NCBI GenBank assembly: GCA_964551735.1
Contig: CAZKEF010000028.1
Coordinates: forward strand, 18,011-82,010
Direction: 5' to 3'
Source: DAOUAT01 sp964551735
Lineage (GTDB): Bacteria > Chloroflexota > Anaerolineae > CG2-30-64-16
DNA: 64,000 nt
The position numbers and the translations under genes are program-made. This document shows positions 22,458 to 30,113 of this stretch, piece by piece; within the stretch, counting starts at the first letter, position 1; every line of letters starts with the position of its first letter. A model generated the notes under the pieces. It made no database searches. It was not told where the DNA came from and saw only the letters and a program-made list of their open reading frames with translations.

Positions 22458-22486
22458 TTGCACGGTGAAGTGGTCTGTGCTAGTAT
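22458..22486 (+). promoter_or_regulatory. Promoter of the surface protein gene at 22570
   Basis: TTGCAC (22458-22463), 17-base spacer, TAGTAT (22481-22486), divergent from and close to the nuclease promoter. Confidence 0.5.
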
Positions 22487-22569
22487 CCCCATACGTCTTC
22501 ATGCCCTGCTATTCACTTTTGAAGACGATTCTTCGTTCAGAAATCCATTCCAGGAAGGAGAGCACTCCC

Positions 22570-24666
22570 ATGCGTCGTAGATCCTTTTTTGTACTCACAG
22601 CCTTCGTTTTGGCCTTTAGCCTGGCGGCGATCGTCGCGCCCGCGCCGGCCTACGCCGCGGCCTGCGTGTCAACCGGCAGCGGCAACTGGTCTGACCCGGC
22701 CACCTGGACCGCCTGCGGGGGTGTCATCCCGCAGGCGGGTGACACCGTGGCCGTGGCGGCCACGCACGTCGTGACCGTGGACACCGACACGGCCGCGTTG
22801 GCGGGCCTCACCGTGGATGGCACGGTGATCTTCGATGAGACCGGCACGGGTCGCACCATGACCGTGACCGGGGACCTGACCGTGAACAGCGGCGGCTCCT
22901 TCACCGTAGGGGTCGGCGGCACGGCCACCACCCATGCGCTGATCCTGGGCGGCAACCTGTCGAACAGCGGCGTCCTGGATGCCTCACCTGCCGGCGCCAC
23001 CAGCACCATCAATACCACCTTCAACGGCGCCGCCGACCAGGCGATCACCGGTGCTGGCACACCGACGACCCGCTTCAATAAAGTCACCCTGGACAAGGGC
23101 GCGCCCGGCGTCAAGGTGACCTGCGCCTTGCAGACGTCGCTGCGCGGGGGCGCCAACACCGTGACCTGGACCAACGGGACCTGGGAACAGACCGCCAACC
23201 GGGTTGCCTTCTCCAGCGGGGCCCAGACCATCGGCGCAACCGGCGGGTTGATCCTCAGCGGCACGGGCCGGGCGGACTTCGAGCGGGACCTGACCGTGAA
23301 CGGTGTGCTGACGGTGAACTCCACGGGTACGGCGCCCGTCCTGGCGCTGGGCAAGGGCCAGCACACCCTGGAGGTCTTGTCCGGGGCTGTCGCCACCTTC
23401 ACGGCCGGCGTCGCGAACATCAACGGCCAGCTTAAGCTGTCGGGCGGGACGACCACCCTGGACGGGGCAATCATCAACCTTGACCCGCAGGTGGACACGA
23501 ACTACCTGGGCGCGGCTAAGGACACTTTCTTTGCATCCAAGACGGCCAACCTGGCCATGAGCGCCGGCGCCGTCACATTGATCGATCCGATCAACGCGAC
23601 GGGCAACGGTAAGGATCTGCGGCTGCAAAAGCCTGATGACGGTTACGCGCACACCTTCACGGGCGGCGAGTTCGTGTTCGGTGACGCGATTACAACGACC
23701 CTGGGCGCGGACGGCTTCGAGGTGGACACCAACGGTAACGACAACCTCTTGTGGGATGTGGTGATCAATGGCCCGACCGCTTCGCCTGAGATCAGCCGCA
23801 CCGTCAAGCTGATGTCCGGCCTGTCGCTGGCTAACGACCTCACCATCAACAGCGGCGGCATCCTGAACGGCAACGGCAAAACGCTCCGTCTCAAGGGGGA
23901 CTGGATCAACGACGGCACATATACGGCCAGCGGCGGTAGTGTCGCGTTCAACGGCTCGGCGGCCCAGCAGCTCGGCGGGCTCACGGTGACCACCTTCGGC
24001 ACGTTGACGCTCAACAACGCGGCCGGCGTCACCCTGGGCAACGATGCCACGGTGGATGCCAGCCTGGCGCTGACCACGGGCGATCTCACCACCGGCGCCA
24101 ACACGCTGCTGATGGGCGCGGCGGCCACTTCTTCGGGCCCCGGTGATGTGGTGGGCCACACCAAGCGCACCAGTTTCGCCACGGGCACGCCTTACAGCTT
24201 CGGCAACGGGGATGTTTCGGTGAACTTCGTTTCCGCGGCGACGCTGCCGAGCGAGATGACTGTGACGCTGGTGAAGACCCAGCCGGCCGGTTTCCCCTAC
24301 GCGGTGAATCGCACCTACAGCATTGATGCGGTTGGAGCCGACGGTTTCAACGCCACGCTGCGGCTGCGCTACCAGGATTCGGAATTGAACCTGTTCGGGG
24401 GCGCCACAGAGGACGGGATGTCGCTCTTCCGCTTCGACGGCGTGGACTGGGTCCTCGAGGGCCGCGATGGCTATGATGCCACGGCCAACTGGGCGGAGAA
24501 GCAGAACGTGACTACGTTCTCCGATTGGACCCTCGCTGCCAATACGCCGACCGCGCTCACCCTGCGTGAGTTCCGCTCGGCCACGGCGCTGCCGGCGGCC
24601 AGCGCGCTGCTGGGCCTGCTGGCGCTGGCCGCCGGCCTGGTCGCCGCGCGGCGGTGGCTGAGGTAG
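22570..24666 (+). CDS. Large secreted surface protein with G8-like and repetitive beta segments
   Basis: This 698-residue protein has a signal peptide (FVLTAFVLAFSLAAIVAPAP...AYA) and opens with STGSGNWSDPATWTACGGVI and PQAGDTVAVAATHVVTVD, the start typical of G8 or similar beta-helix surface domains. The rest is rich in Gly/Thr/Asn beta repeats (LTVNSGGSFTVGVGG, NNAAGVTLGNDATVDASLAL). It ends with a membrane segment and ARRWLR after TALTLREFRSATALPAAS, an anchor resembling those of its neighbours. The ATG at 22570 follows AGGAAGGAG; an extension to 22465 would overlap the promoter. Exact function unknown; adhesion or surface-layer role is inference. Confidence 0.8.
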   Translation: MRRRSFFVLTAFVLAFSLAAIVAPAPAYAAACVSTGSGNWSDPATWTACGGVIPQAGDTVAVAATHVVTVDTDTAALAGLTVDGTVIFDETGTGRTMTVTGDLTVNSGGSFTVGVGGTATTHALILGGNLSNSGVLDASPAGATSTINTTFNGAADQAITGAGTPTTRFNKVTLDKGAPGVKVTCALQTSLRGGANTVTWTNGTWEQTANRVAFSSGAQTIGATGGLILSGTGRADFERDLTVNGVLTVNSTGTAPVLALGKGQHTLEVLSGAVATFTAGVANINGQLKLSGGTTTLDGAIINLDPQVDTNYLGAAKDTFFASKTANLAMSAGAVTLIDPINATGNGKDLRLQKPDDGYAHTFTGGEFVFGDAITTTLGADGFEVDTNGNDNLLWDVVINGPTASPEISRTVKLMSGLSLANDLTINSGGILNGNGKTLRLKGDWINDGTYTASGGSVAFNGSAAQQLGGLTVTTFGTLTLNNAAGVTLGNDATVDASLALTTGDLTTGANTLLMGAAATSSGPGDVVGHTKRTSFATGTPYSFGNGDVSVNFVSAATLPSEMTVTLVKTQPAGFPYAVNRTYSIDAVGADGFNATLRLRYQDSELNLFGGATEDGMSLFRFDGVDWVLEGRDGYDATANWAEKQNVTTFSDWTLAANTPTALTLREFRSATALPAASALLGLLALAAGLVAARRWLR

Positions 24667-24682
24667 GGCAAGTTGTCGTTGT

Positions 24683-24735
24683 CGGGGCAGGTTTCTCCGC
24701 AGCAACGGGAAGCCTATCGCGTGAAACCCGCCCCG
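24683..24735 (+). terminator. Hairpin after the surface protein gene
   Basis: CGGGGCAGGTTTC (24683-24695) pairs, with one bulge, with GAAACCCGCCCCG (24723-24735). There is no strong T tract, so termination is uncertain. Confidence 0.4.
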
Positions 24736-24757
24736 ACTGTTCGTCCCTTTTGCGGAC

Positions 24758-24786
24758 TTGTGCCCGGCGCAGCAATGTGCTAAGAT
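24758..24786 (+). promoter_or_regulatory. Promoter of the lamin-tail/RiPP operon
   Basis: TTGTGC (24758-24763), 17-base spacer, TAAGAT (24781-24786), about 95 bases before the ATG at 24881. Confidence 0.45.
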
Positions 24787-24880
24787 ATTGACGTCGGCGT
24801 TTGAGACCCGACCGCGAGGCCCGATCCCCCCGCCGCCTTTCGCGCACCTCATCAACCCAGCACACGAGAGGAGCAAGCAC

Positions 24881-25624
24881 ATGAAGGGCAAATGGTTTTC
24901 GGTCGTTTTGGCGTTTATCATCGGTTTGGCTGCTGCCAGTGCAACAGCACTCGGCGCATCGCCATCTGCAGGCGCTGGTGATGTCTTGATTGTCGAGGTC
25001 GGCGCCGATCCAGCTTCGGCTGCTAGCATCACGGAGCCGGCGGGCGAGTTCTTCGAGATCTTCAACAACACAGCTTCAACCATCAATCTCAATGGTTGGA
25101 AAGTATCTGATAATAGCACAAGCGGTACCATGGAGATCACCTTACCTAGCATTGAGCTAGGGGCAGGTAAGATCTTGGTGGTGATCGCTGACGCGGTGAC
25201 ATTGGGGGCACCGAACGGTTATGGATGTGCTGTCACGCCGCTTCACCATCAGCCCGCAGCATGGTTCAACCAGAATCTCTCAAATTCGGGTGACAGGTTA
25301 ATCCTGAAGGATGAGCTAGGTAACACGATCGATGCGTTATCATACGGTACTGATACGACGGTGTTCGATCCGGCCGCGCCAGATGTTTTTGATAACAGCG
25401 GCAAGACCCTGCAGCGGATGACTTACAATACGGATTTCACGGACACAGATACGGCTGCAGATTGGGCGGCCTCGTCCGGGAGCGGGAGCCCTTGTGATGT
25501 TGGCCCCAATGTCCTGAGCCTACGAACGCTGACCGCTTATCCGGTGCAGCCAGGGTTGACGTTGCCTCTGGTAGGCTTGCTCACCATAAGTGGCCTGCTC
25601 ATCTATCGGCGCAGGAAGGCTTAG
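24881..25624 (+). CDS. Secreted lamin-tail domain protein with C-terminal anchor
   Basis: The 247-residue protein has a signal peptide, then a lamin-tail domain (DVLIVEVGADPASAASITEP, EFFEIFNNTASTINLNGWKV, GDRLILKDELGNTIDALSY). It ends NVLSLRTLTAYPVQPG, a hydrophobic segment, and YRRRKA, the same three-part tail as the ExeM-like nuclease. GAGAGGAG precedes the ATG at 24881. Its body is clearly poorer in G+C than the neighbours, which suggests recent acquisition. The gene ends three bases before the HPr-kinase-like gene, so it belongs to that operon. The relation of a lamin-tail protein to RiPP genes is unclear. Confidence 0.78.
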   Translation: MKGKWFSVVLAFIIGLAAASATALGASPSAGAGDVLIVEVGADPASAASITEPAGEFFEIFNNTASTINLNGWKVSDNSTSGTMEITLPSIELGAGKILVVIADAVTLGAPNGYGCAVTPLHHQPAAWFNQNLSNSGDRLILKDELGNTIDALSYGTDTTVFDPAAPDVFDNSGKTLQRMTYNTDFTDTDTAADWAASSGSGSPCDVGPNVLSLRTLTAYPVQPGLTLPLVGLLTISGLLIYRRRKA

Positions 25625-25627
25625 CGA

Positions 25628-26446
25628 TTGGCGACATTACACCTGGCCGGATGGCGCATCCGGCTGACTTGCCGGCCGGAGGCGTTGGCCAGGGCAGTGA
25701 GCGCCCAGTACGCGGCGTTCCTGGACTCCGACGATGGCCCGCCCGACCTGGCCGTGGCCATCACGTTGACGCCGGCGTCGCCGGGCGATTACGCCATATC
25801 GTCGGTGCTGTTCGAGGCGCAGTTGCGAGCCGATGGGGCCGATCACGTATTTGACGCCCCCGATATTTGTGGTAGAATCTCAGTGTCTCGGAAAAGTGCC
25901 GCGTTGACCGCCCGCAGCGCGGCGCCGTTAGCCGATGTCGAATATTTCCTGCGGATCGCGACGGCGCTGCTGGCTTATGGTCACGATGGGCTGTTGATCC
26001 ACGGCTCGGCGCTGCTGGTGGATGGGCAGGTGCATCTGTTCATCGGGCAAAGCGGCAGCGGCAAGACCACCGTGGTCTCCCTGTCGAGCGGCGCCACTGC
26101 GCTGAGCGATGACCTGGTGGTGGTGCGGCGGGAGGCCGGCGGTTGGACGGTCTACGGCACGCCGTTTTGGAACAGCGAGACGACGACACGCCATGGGCAA
26201 ACCGCCAGCGGCCCATTGGCAGGCATTTACAAGCTGATCCAGGATCGCGATGTGTTCCTGGCGCCCATGCCGCCAGTCGCTGGGGCTGCAGAATTGCTGG
26301 CCAGTTGCCCGGTGGTGAATGGGCAGCCGGGGCTGTTGGCCGGCGTGTTGGGCCGGTGCCGGGCACTGGCCGCAGCGACGCCGGTGCAGCAGTTGCATTT
26401 TCGGAAGGACGACAGCTTCTGGGCGGTATTGCGTCCGGGGGCCTGA
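25628..26446 (+). CDS. HPr kinase-like P-loop protein of a RiPP-type cluster
   Basis: This 272-residue cytoplasmic protein has, from about residue 120, the HPr-kinase-like core: HGSALLVDG, Walker A LFIGQSGSGKTTVVSLSS, ALSDDLVVVRREAGGW, and a C-terminal region with IYKLIQDRDVFLAPM. HPrK-like proteins occur in lasso and other RiPP clusters, where some phosphorylate the precursor. Start is TTG at 25628, with AGGAAGG nine bases before it, inside the end of the preceding gene. It is followed two bases later by the PqqD gene and then the precursor peptide, which makes peptide phosphorylation a reasonable hypothesis. Confidence 0.8.
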   Translation: MATLHLAGWRIRLTCRPEALARAVSAQYAAFLDSDDGPPDLAVAITLTPASPGDYAISSVLFEAQLRADGADHVFDAPDICGRISVSRKSAALTARSAAPLADVEYFLRIATALLAYGHDGLLIHGSALLVDGQVHLFIGQSGSGKTTVVSLSSGATALSDDLVVVRREAGGWTVYGTPFWNSETTTRHGQTASGPLAGIYKLIQDRDVFLAPMPPVAGAAELLASCPVVNGQPGLLAGVLGRCRALAAATPVQQLHFRKDDSFWAVLRPGA

Positions 26447-26448
26447 AG

Positions 26449-26739
26449 TTGCAGGTGGGCGTAGTGCAGTCAGACGATGTGCCTCTGCGAGCGTCCAGCG
26501 TGGTGAGCCGTGCGATGGACGGCGAGCTGGTGCTGGTGCATCCGGGGCAGGGGAAGGTGCGGGTGCTGAACGCTGTGGGCGCCCGGCTGTGGGAGTTGGC
26601 CGACGGCGAGCGCACTGTAGCCGACCTGGCGCAGGTGGTTGCTGCGGAATACGAGGTAGACCCGGCGCGTGCTCATGCGGATACGGTGGCTTTCTGCGCC
26701 GATCTCCTGGGCCGCGGCCTGCTATCCCTGGCGAAGTAA
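26449..26739 (+). CDS. PqqD family peptide chaperone (RiPP recognition element)
   Basis: The 96-residue product shows the PqqD pattern: an N-terminal PLRASSVVSRAMDGELVLVH strand region, GKVRVLNAVGARLWELADGE, RTVADLAQVVAAEYEVDPAR, FCADLLGRGLLSL. PqqD proteins bind the leader of RiPP precursors and present them to modifying enzymes. The start is uncertain: TTG 26449 or GTG 26455, both right after the HPrK-like stop; a longer in-frame extension upstream lies inside that gene. Located 54 bases before the precursor gene. Confidence 0.82.
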   Translation: MQVGVVQSDDVPLRASSVVSRAMDGELVLVHPGQGKVRVLNAVGARLWELADGERTVADLAQVVAAEYEVDPARAHADTVAFCADLLGRGLLSLAK

Positions 26740-26793
26740 AGGGCCAGGGGATCACGCTGAGTTATCTTTTTTACATCTCACAAGGAGGACATC

Positions 26794-26910
26794 ATGGAGA
26801 ACGTTGATCGCAAGGCTTACGAGCAGCCGGCCGTCGTCTACGAAGCGGACCTCGAGGTGCGCGCGGGGAGTGTGATTCCGCCTGGGCTTCCCGATCTGTT
26901 CGGCGAATGA
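26794..26910 (+). CDS. Putative RiPP precursor peptide, 38 residues
   Basis: This short gene has an excellent AAGGAGG six bases before the ATG. The peptide has a Y-E-Q-P motif at residues 9-12, the YxxP leader element that PqqD-type recognition domains bind in lasso precursors, then DLEVRAGS (19-26), and a proline-rich acidic end IPPGLPDLFGE (28-38). If cleaved after A24 or G25, the core would be about 13-14 residues. It is the last gene after HPrK-like and PqqD genes and before a strong terminator (27077-27125). No cyclase or lasso protease gene is visible, so the modification is unknown. Coding status rests on RBS, context and leader motif. Confidence 0.7.
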   Translation: MENVDRKAYEQPAVVYEADLEVRAGSVIPPGLPDLFGE

Positions 26911-27076
26911 GACGAGCGCGCCCTGTCATCTCTGCCGGCCACATGCCTGCGGATGGCAGGGGTGACGGGTCGAACGGGCAGCAGCACTTGTCCGGCGCGT
27001 GGCACGGAGGGCGCGCCGCGCACCATCCGAGTCGGCGGCCAGGGCTGTTTTGGTCCGTTGTGTGATTTGGGCCTGG

Positions 27077-27125
27077 ACGGGCAAGCCAACATGTTGCTGC
27101 AACGTGCTGGCCTGCCCGTTTTTTT
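27077..27125 (+). terminator. Strong terminator of the RiPP-type operon
   Basis: ACGGGCA (27077-27083) pairs with TGCCCGT (27113-27119); inside, GCCAACATGTT pairs with AACGTGCTGGC. A seven-T run follows. The stretch 26911-27076 shows no convincing gene. Confidence 0.85.
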
Positions 27126-27168
27126 GTCCACTCTACGCGGCAACCACGCGTTGGTTCGCGCGGAGTAG

Positions 27169-27198
27169 TTGACAACTGCAAGTCGCCGCGAGTATAAT
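27169..27198 (+). promoter_or_regulatory. Near-consensus promoter of the AT-rich surface protein genes
   Basis: TTGACA (27169-27174), 18-base spacer, TATAAT (27193-27198), both hexamers perfect. Confidence 0.85.
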
Positions 27199-27266
27199 GG
27201 GAATGTGTCCCGTTAGCTTCGGCCCTATGCGCACCAGCCGTGCGCGGCCCCACAGGAGAGATGTCT

Positions 27267-28058
27267 ATGAAACGTATCATTTCTACCGCGCTTGCCGTTG
27301 CCTTGCTGCTCGGCCTGGGCGCCCTGGCCGTGCTGGCCCTCCCCGGCGCGCAGGCCACCCTGGCCCCGGCCAACGTCGCCGCCGCGCCGGTCGCGTTTCA
27401 GAGCGCGGCCGCTCCGGATGCGCCGACCATTGGTGAGAAGTACTATGTGATTGGTATGCCGTTGGATGCAGCAGATCAGTTCTCGGGTGCAACCCCTAGT
27501 CTAGGCTTTGATTCCGACGGTCTAGCTGATTTTGTAGGATCTTCGGTGACGCAAGTTTTGCGCTGGAATGCTGGGCGGCAAGACTTTGATTCATGGGATC
27601 CGGTTGCAGATCGGGGATGGGTTAATGGTGATCCAATTGACATTCCATTTGATCTCGCTATAGGCACTGCGTATTGGCTGCTAGTAGATAGCAGCGGACC
27701 GGGTGTTGTCTCGTTTGTCGGCGATGTGCCTAATGCATACAGTATTGCGTTTACATTCTTAGGTACTGATCCTAGCTGTGCCTATAATCAGATTACTATC
27801 CCTTTGGAACAAGCAGGATTGATCGATGCAGATTTGCTGGCTGACAGCATTGATGCCACGGTTGGCACAATATCTGTCATCCAGGTTTTGCAGTGGAACC
27901 CAGGCCGGCAGGATTTTGACTCATGGGATCCTGTAGCAGATCGAGGTTGGGTGAATGGGGATCCGGTTGATGTTCCTTGGTTAACGCGTATCGGCTACCC
28001 TTACATGGTTTGCCTAGCTGCTGGTGCAAATGATCAGTCGTGGCCTGTTGCTCCATAA
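27267..28058 (+). CDS. Secreted protein with an internal tandem domain duplication, function unknown
   Basis: The 263-residue product has a signal peptide (IISTALAVALLLGLGALAVL...), then two halves that share the block GRQDFDSWDPVADRGWVNGD exactly, preceded by QVLRWN or QVLQWN and followed by PIDIPF or PVDVPW. The signal-peptide part is GC-rich like the genome, while the body from about 27430 is much AT-richer, so the body looks imported. No known catalytic motif was seen. Start ATG 27267 has CAGGAG at a proper distance (ATG 27261 would be too close). No C-terminal anchor. Confidence 0.7.
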   Translation: MKRIISTALAVALLLGLGALAVLALPGAQATLAPANVAAAPVAFQSAAAPDAPTIGEKYYVIGMPLDAADQFSGATPSLGFDSDGLADFVGSSVTQVLRWNAGRQDFDSWDPVADRGWVNGDPIDIPFDLAIGTAYWLLVDSSGPGVVSFVGDVPNAYSIAFTFLGTDPSCAYNQITIPLEQAGLIDADLLADSIDATVGTISVIQVLQWNPGRQDFDSWDPVADRGWVNGDPVDVPWLTRIGYPYMVCLAAGANDQSWPVAP

Positions 28059-28118
28059 CCGCAGGTGCGTTGTGCAGCGAGATGCTGATAGTTTCTATGA
28101 GGATAAGGAGATCAACCT

Positions 28119-28859
28119 GTGAAAAAACTATCTTTACTTGTATTAGTAACCTGTGTTGTTTCTTTAGTGGCAGCTCCTAGTGCGTTCGCAGCAGATTGGA
28201 TCCCAATAGAAGACGCGTGGGGAAGCGCCACTACTAGTGGGAATGGCAACTCGCTGTATGTAGTTTCAGGTGGTGGCGGTTCAGGTTGTGTAGCAAGTGC
28301 AACATCGTACCTCAAATTTGACCTTGGCACTGTTGATCGCGCAATCGAATCCGCAACGTTGAATCTGAAAGTCACTTACGTGAGTTGGGGTAGTGGAGCT
28401 GTTACACTTTCGCTGATGAGTGTAACGGATGATAGCTGGACGGAAACAAGTGTGCGTGTGGATAACCCCGTTGTTATAGAAGAATTGGCTTCTAAGTCTT
28501 GGGCAGCAGGGGCGAAACCAGCAGTGGGCGATGTTGTGACGCTCCAGAGCGTAGTTGGTGCAGATGAACGGCTCATTGATTTTCTTAATGAACAAGTCAA
28601 TGACGACCTAACCAAGCTAGCTACCTTGGCCCTGCGTATTACAAGTTGTGCAACTGGTAGTTATGAAGTTGACTTTGGAAGCAGCGAGAATGTTGGCAAG
28701 GAACCTGCGATGACTCTAGAAGGTCCGCTGGCGGTGAATGTCAGTGTGGCATCAGCACAGCCTGTAACCTCCTGGCCCCTCTACGCGGGCCTGGCGGCGG
28801 TGGCGCTGCTGGCGGTGGCGGGGGTTGGCCTCTCCCGGCGGCGGGCGTCGCTCCGGTAG
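28119..28859 (+). CDS. Secreted protein with a CBM96/DNRLRE-like domain and C-terminal membrane anchor
   Basis: GTG start with AAGGAG nine bases upstream; 246 residues. After a signal peptide the body (TSYLKFDLGTVDRAIESATL, LSLMSVTDDSWTETSVRVDN, LATLALRITSC) has the pattern of DNRLRE/CBM96-type beta-sandwich domains found in surface proteins. It ends with SWPLYAGLAAVALLAVAGVG and SRRRASLR, a membrane segment and basic tail. The body is AT-rich, and the base composition jumps to very GC-rich at about 28755, exactly where the anchor begins. It is 60 bases after the 27267 gene, probably the same transcript. Confidence 0.72.
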   Translation: MKKLSLLVLVTCVVSLVAAPSAFAADWIPIEDAWGSATTSGNGNSLYVVSGGGGSGCVASATSYLKFDLGTVDRAIESATLNLKVTYVSWGSGAVTLSLMSVTDDSWTETSVRVDNPVVIEELASKSWAAGAKPAVGDVVTLQSVVGADERLIDFLNEQVNDDLTKLATLALRITSCATGSYEVDFGSSENVGKEPAMTLEGPLAVNVSVASAQPVTSWPLYAGLAAVALLAVAGVGLSRRRASLR

Positions 28860-28895
28860 GGAGTTGCCGGTTCGGATAATTGAGGGTTGTATGGG

Positions 28896-28928
28896 ACGGC
28901 GGTCACCGCGAGGTGGCCGCCGTTTTTC
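28896..28928 (+). terminator. Terminator after the anchored surface protein gene
   Basis: ACGGCGGTCACC (28896-28907) pairs with GGTGGCCGCCGT (28912-28923; one G-T pair), CGCGA loop, followed by TTTTT. Confidence 0.9.
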
Positions 28929-28969
28929 GTTGTGTGTGGGGAACTGGGTGGTGGGTGATTGGGGGTCCG

Positions 28970-29094
28970 GGCGACTGGAAGTCCGGGCGACTGGAAGTCA
29001 CGGCTACCTTTGCGAAGTCGGCCTGCGCCGACTCGAACGCAGTCCACGCAGGTGGACTCTGCAAAGGTGGCCGCGGTTTCAACCGCCGGGAAAG
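28970..29094 (+). repeat. Palindromic repeat unit upstream of the Y1 transposase
   Basis: The unit carries CGACTGGAAGTCACGGC, TGCGAAGTCGGCCTGCGCCG, CTGCAAAGGTGGCCGCGG and CAACCGCCGGG, the same blocks in the same order as the tandem units at 29597-30098. The outer arms (CGGCyACCTTTGCGAAGTC against GACTCTGCAAAGGTGGCCG) form an imperfect inverted repeat. Confidence 0.8.
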
Positions 29095-29147
29095 CGAAAT
29101 TGTGGTATCCTTATCGCAATGGGAAATAACGAAAGAGGGAGGCAGTT

Positions 29148-29588
29148 ATGCGCACACCGTATACGCAGCTTTATGTGCATCTGGTTTGGGCCACTTGGGA
29201 TCGGCTGCCGCTGATCACCGAGGAGATTGAGGCGCGGTTGTATGCAGCGATCGCTGCGAAGTGCCGCGAGCTCAAGTGCATCCCCCTGGCCATCGGCGGC
29301 GTGGCGGATCATGTGCATGTGTTGGTGCGCTTGCACACCACGGTCGCTATCGCGACGTTGGTCAAAGAGATCAAGGGCGCATCCTCGCACCTGGTGACAC
29401 ACGTGATCACACCCGATCAACCGTTCAAATGGCAGGGCGCGTACTCAGCGTTCACCCTCTGGAAGGCCGACGCGCCCCAGGTGGCGGCTTATATTGGGAA
29501 CCAGAAGACGCATCACGCAACAGGCGACCTGGTGGCTGAGTGGGAGCAGGTTGCTGCAGAAGAGGCCGAGGACGCGGCGGAAGCGTGA
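29148..29588 (+). CDS. tnpA: IS200-like/REP-associated Y1 transposase (TnpA)
   Basis: The 146-residue protein has the Y1 HUH fold: the metal-binding HVH in GGVADHVHVLVRLHTT, the LVKEIKGASSHLV helix, FKWQGAYSAFTLWKA, and the catalytic Tyr in VAAYIGNQKTHH. IS200/IS605 transposases and REP-associated RAYT proteins move single-stranded DNA with hairpin ends. GAGGGAGG precedes the ATG. It is flanked by palindromic repeats on both sides in the same orientation, typical of REP-type elements. The gene is full-length with all catalytic residues, so it may be active. Confidence 0.9.
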   Translation: MRTPYTQLYVHLVWATWDRLPLITEEIEARLYAAIAAKCRELKCIPLAIGGVADHVHVLVRLHTTVAIATLVKEIKGASSHLVTHVITPDQPFKWQGAYSAFTLWKADAPQVAAYIGNQKTHHATGDLVAEWEQVAAEEAEDAAEA

Positions 29589-29596
29589 GTGGTTCC

Positions 29597-30098
29597 GGGC
29601 GACTGAAGTCACGGCCACCCCTGCGAAGTCGGCCTGCGCCGACTGGCGGGAGTCCATGAAGATGGACTTCGCAGAGGTGGCCGCGGTTTTAACCGCNNNN
29701 NNNNNNNNNNNNNNNNNNNNNNNNNNNNNNNNNNNNNNNNNNNNNNNNNNNNNNNNNNNNNNNNNNNNNNNNNNNNNNNNNNNNNNNNNNNNNNNNGGTG
29801 GCCGCGGTTTTAACCGCCGGGGGTTCCGGACCGGACCGGACCGGGCGACTGAAGTCACGGCCACCCCTGCGAAGTCGGCCTGCGCCGACTGGCGGGAGTC
29901 CATGAAGATGGACTTCGCAGAGGTGGCCGCGGTTTTAACCGCCGGGGGTTCCGGACCGGACCGGACCGGGCGACTGAAGTCACGGCCACCCCTGCGAAGT
30001 CGGCCTGCGCCGACTGGCGGGAGTCCATGAAGATGGACTTCGCAAAGGTGGCCGCGGTCACATGCGGTGTAGTTTCCCGTTTAACCGCCGGGGGGTTC
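29597..30098 (+). repeat. Tandem array of palindromic repeat units, period 125 bases, broken by a gap
   Basis: Units begin GGGCGACTGAAGTCACGGCC at 29597, 29843 and 29968; the last two are 125 bases apart and nearly identical. Between the first and second is a 100-N gap, so the copy number is unknown (three complete or nearly complete units visible, plus a unit end after the gap). The last unit carries an insert of about 22 bases (CACATGCGGTGTAGTTTCCC) before TTTAACCGCCGGG, as in the copy at 18888. Overlapping open reading frames are artefacts. No gene is seen between 29589 and 30113. Confidence 0.85.
29697..29796. other. Assembly gap of exactly 100 N
   Basis: A run of 100 N, the usual placeholder for a gap of unknown size, lies inside the tandem repeat. 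Confidence 1.
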
Positions 30099-30113
30099 CC
30101 AGGAAACTTCGCT

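Noticed and set aside
22984..25152. 722-codon open frame on the minus strand
   Set aside because: Shadow of the 22570 and 24881 genes, crossing their intergenic promoter; no domain visible.
26953..27168. 71-codon frame after the precursor gene, considered as a second RiPP peptide
   Set aside because: No ribosome-binding site, and its second half is the terminator hairpin.
29494..30030. Open frames spanning the N gap
   Set aside because: They run through the tandem repeat and unknown bases; the protein repeats are just the translated DNA repeat.
29597..30098. Tandem repeat considered as a CRISPR array
   Set aside because: The period is 125 bases with no variable spacers; nearly the whole unit is conserved.
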